A stretch of DNA of 64,000 nt from Pogostemon cablin (lineage: Eukaryota; Streptophyta; Magnoliopsida; Lamiales; Lamiaceae). The position numbers and the translations under genes were made by a program. This document shows, piece after piece, positions 61,121-64,000 of the stretch. Every line of letters starts with the position of its first letter. The stretch's first letter is position 1. Below the pieces are notes generated by a model. That model saw only the letters and a program-made list of their open reading frames with translations, searched no databases and had not been told where the DNA came from. The DNA lies in assembly GCA_023678885.1 (NCBI GenBank), contig CM042979.1, positions 19,211,513-19,275,512 on the forward strand. The letters run 5' to 3'.

Positions 61121-63988
61121 TGAAACGACCCAATTTATCATAAAAATATAAATAACCTTTTAAGAGAAATTTTGAAATCCAATAAGATTTAATCAAAAGA
61201 GACTGACAAATTTTATTGAAATATATCATTGTTTGCAGCGAAATTAAATTAAAACAATAATAATTAACAATGAATCATATTTTCTAGTCTGAATATCAAA
61301 CACTTTATTTCAAGTGAAAGTAAACAATGAAAGGATTTTCATTAAATTAAATTACTTCCATGAAATATAAATAAATATAAATCAATGACTATTGAATAAT
61401 CATAAAACAGTTCATCATGATAAACATGTTAATGAATGTAAAGAATGAGATGATAAACCCAAATAAATACCAATTAATTACTTTATCACCTATCGTCTCT
61501 CTCCGTACTCCATCTCCTTTAATCTGTAAAATATTTAAATGATGGGATGAGCAAACCATAGCTCAGTGGAAAATATTTGTCTGCAATATATAACTCATGT
61601 ATAAACATCAATAAATCACGAATAACACGTAAATTTTATCTGTGAGCATGTCTGTGAATGATCGATCATGAAGTACGACGGGTATTACTCGAGGATTTCT
61701 TTAAAATCTCGACACCTGAAAGTGCCCTGACTTGAATAAATATACTAGCACGGCGGGTCTTCCAAGGACCTTTTACAATCCAAGTATTACCGAGGACCTT
61801 TTTATCAGTCCCGGACCTATATCACGGTCCCTTGCCACATGTCTATGAATAGTATTACGAATACTCTATGTCCGTGGATAGTATTACGAGTAATAATCTA
61901 TGACTATGATGGAAGCAGTAACTTATCAACGTAACACATAAGCACATACGATAGGCAAAGTTTAGATTTCCCCACCTGGAATGAATATCGATGATGAATG
62001 GATGCACTTGAATGTAGATGATAAATTCGTATTTTGTAATAACTTTCATCTATCATAAAACTATACTTATCTCAGATTAGTATGCAAACATAAAATATGA
62101 ATAATATAATAGGTTTGAATCTTTAGAAGTGGAAGTGATACTTCAATATTTGAAATAAGAGATATTAACCCAGTTTACTATGAATGATTTTATTAAATAC
62201 CAATGTATACATAATCTATGACTGATAAAATAAAAATAAGATCAGTCTGAAATTTAATATGCATGTAATAGTTTGTAATTGTAAGAACATATTAAAATTT
62301 AATAATATAATAAGGTGTACAACTATATGTTTTGGGTTTTCAAGATGATTATAGTAAAAGTTGGAATATCTCATATGCAATGATAATAATTTAATATGTT
62401 TAAATTTAAACGATGAAATCATATAAAAATTATACAGAACATAAAATATATAGTAATATATAACATATCCAAAAATGATAATTTTTAAGGATCATTAAAT
62501 ATAATTTTCATATTTTAAAAGATTAAGATAAGTTATACTTGAAACAATTTAATGAGTAATCAAATATTTATAATAAATATTATATAATACCTATGAATGT
62601 AAAAATTATACAGTAGAGTTAAAATACTAAATATATGATATAAATAAAAATCAGAATATTTGGATTTCTTAAAATTTTAATTTTATAATTTCAAATCAGA
62701 AAGAAGAAGTTGAAACGAATCATATATTGCTGTGATGTAAAATCAATATAAAATCTTACATATTCTCAAAATTATTATAAATATTACTGAGAACTTAAAA
62801 CTCCATATTGTAAGTCATATAATAAAATTATAATAATTTGATGTCATTAAAAATGGTTTTGGGATAGTATAAATGAAAACAGAATACATAATTGTTCATG
62901 TACAAAAGCCAGTATAAATCTAATTTAAAATTATTTAGTTATTTATTCAAAATGATATTTATACTTTGCATCTTAAAACTACAATATAAATTATATAAAA
63001 ATATAATAATATTTGAAGATCTCTAAATATTTTATTTATAATTTCAAATCGGTAGTAAGTTCGTGACTAAACTAAATGTACTAATATTGTAAAATTCGTA
63101 TTAAGTAATACAGTATTCCAAATGACATGAAATTATCATAAATTACCAAAAACACCATAAAGTATAATATATATGAAAATAAAGATTTTTAGAGCCCTTT
63201 AAATATTCTTCTATAATTTCTAAACAGAAAATATAACATATTTGACAGCATGATTAGAAATATTGAAATTCTAATATAAAATAATTTAATTATATTTTCG
63301 ATATGAAATTTTTACAGAACATCAAAAAATTCATGATTCATAATATATCCAAAATTCAGATTATTTGGAAAGGTATAACTATATAATTTAAATGTTCTAA
63401 TTACGTATCCATAAAATTTTAGATTCTGCAGGTGTATGTATGAAATTCGTATAAAATAAAATATAACTCCAAAAATCATGAAATTTTAAATATAAGTCAA
63501 AATCTCAGTATTACATAACATATAAAAATTTCGTATTTATTGGAAATAAATAGATATAGTTTGAAATTTTTTGAATGAGTTACCTTAAATGTGTAATAGG
63601 GTTGTAATTTGAAAATCTCGTTTCCATGGATGTTTGATGATTAAAATATCTGGGTTTTGCGTGTGAATTTGAAAAAATGAAGAAAACTTTATTTCTGATA
63701 TTTTCTTTCTTAAACCCTAATACGGCGATGGAGAGAAGTTTATTTTAAAAAGAACAGATCCCTTATTTTATATAAAAATAAGTTGGGCTTGAAATTTTGG
63801 ACTTGGGCTTAGGCCCATTTTTAAATTTATTAATGTGAAGTGAAAAAATTAAAGTTAGAATAACTAAAAGTTTAATTCACTTTAAATAAAAATATTTATC
63901 ATGATTAGAAATATATAAAAATATCGGGATTTTTTAAATAAAAATATTTATCATGATTAGAAATATATAAAAATATCGGGATATTACA
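61121..63988 (-). repeat. Solo LTR of a Tekay-like gypsy element
   Basis: The plus strand begins TGAAACGACCCAATTTATCA, resembling the Tekay LTR end TGTCACGACCCAATTTAATG at 38582, and ends ATCGGGATATTACA, so on the minus strand it starts TGTAATATCCCGAT. A 5-bp duplication TGAGA (61116-61120, 63989-63993) flanks it exactly. No internal coding, primer-binding site or second LTR is present, so it is a solo LTR produced by LTR-LTR recombination. It includes a short direct duplication near the end (AAATAAAAATATTTATCATG at about 63881 and 63938). Confidence 0.8.
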
Positions 63989-64000
63989 TGAGATTTGCTA

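Larger units (their letters stand above)
59022..64000 (-). mobile_element. Second Helitron, minus strand, probably running past the window end
   Basis: Read on the minus strand its 3' end has a 6-bp hairpin (59036-59050, CCGTGC-AAC-GCACGG on that strand), a 10-nt spacer and CTAG followed by T (59025-59021), the same design as Helitron 1. A PIF1-type helicase remnant lies at 59406-59705 in the matching orientation. No 5' TC end was identified; a solo LTR occupies 61121-63988, and the sequence after it (63989-64000) should still be Helitron or its flank. Confidence 0.65.

Overview
The window looks like nuclear DNA of a flowering plant, most likely a eudicot. It is AT-rich, full of plant-type transposons, and its readable gene fragments are interrupted by plant-type introns. 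I see no intact host gene. Nearly everything is a mobile element, a fragment of one, or host exons carried inside one. Element boundaries below were found by eye from terminal motifs and target-site duplications (TSDs).

Left part (1-21869). AT-rich spacer with an AT microsatellite is followed by two nested hAT elements (3399-4734, with another at 3659-4238), each with an exact 8-bp TSD. A Helitron of about 9.5 kb (about 4871-14348) has a canonical 3' end (6-bp GC hairpin, then CTAG) and carries same-strand exon pieces of at least four unrelated host genes: a GUX/PGSIP glycosyltransferase, an MLF-like protein, class III alcohol dehydrogenase and a calcium-dependent protein kinase. Then come small inverted-repeat elements, a third hAT element, a SINE-like tRNA relic, and a large block of diverged repeats built around AAAAAGTGATA and GAGACCGTCTCAC motifs.

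Middle part (21870-55397). One old gag-only LTR retrotransposon (element A, 5-bp TSD ATAAT) has become a nest. It contains a decayed Ty1/copia element (22792-30880, with a Stowaway MITE in its left LTR) and a CACTA transposon (32569-37646, 3-bp TSD CAT) carrying exons of an HROB/DUF4539-like OB-fold gene. Its right LTR is split by a 16.6-kb Ty3/gypsy chromovirus of Tekay/Del type (38582-55148, TSD CTTCA). That chromovirus has a LINE (38905-44517, 17-bp TSD) inside its own left-hand LTR.

Right part (55398-64000). The AAAAAGTGATA block resumes where element A interrupted it. A second Helitron begins at 59022 on the minus strand, with a PIF1-type helicase remnant, unidentified exon-like pieces and an inserted solo LTR (61121-63988, TSD TGAGA). 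It probably runs out of the window.

The insertion order can be read from the nesting: repeat block, then A, then copia, CACTA and Tekay into A, then LINE into Tekay and the MITE into the copia LTR. The nonsense codons I examined in the LINE and Tekay reading frames are mostly TAG or TGA, consistent with C-to-T decay of methylated cytosines. The most noteworthy objects are the two gene-carrying elements (Helitron 1 and the CACTA), an unrecognised extra ORF upstream of the Tekay gag, and the unexplained repeat block.
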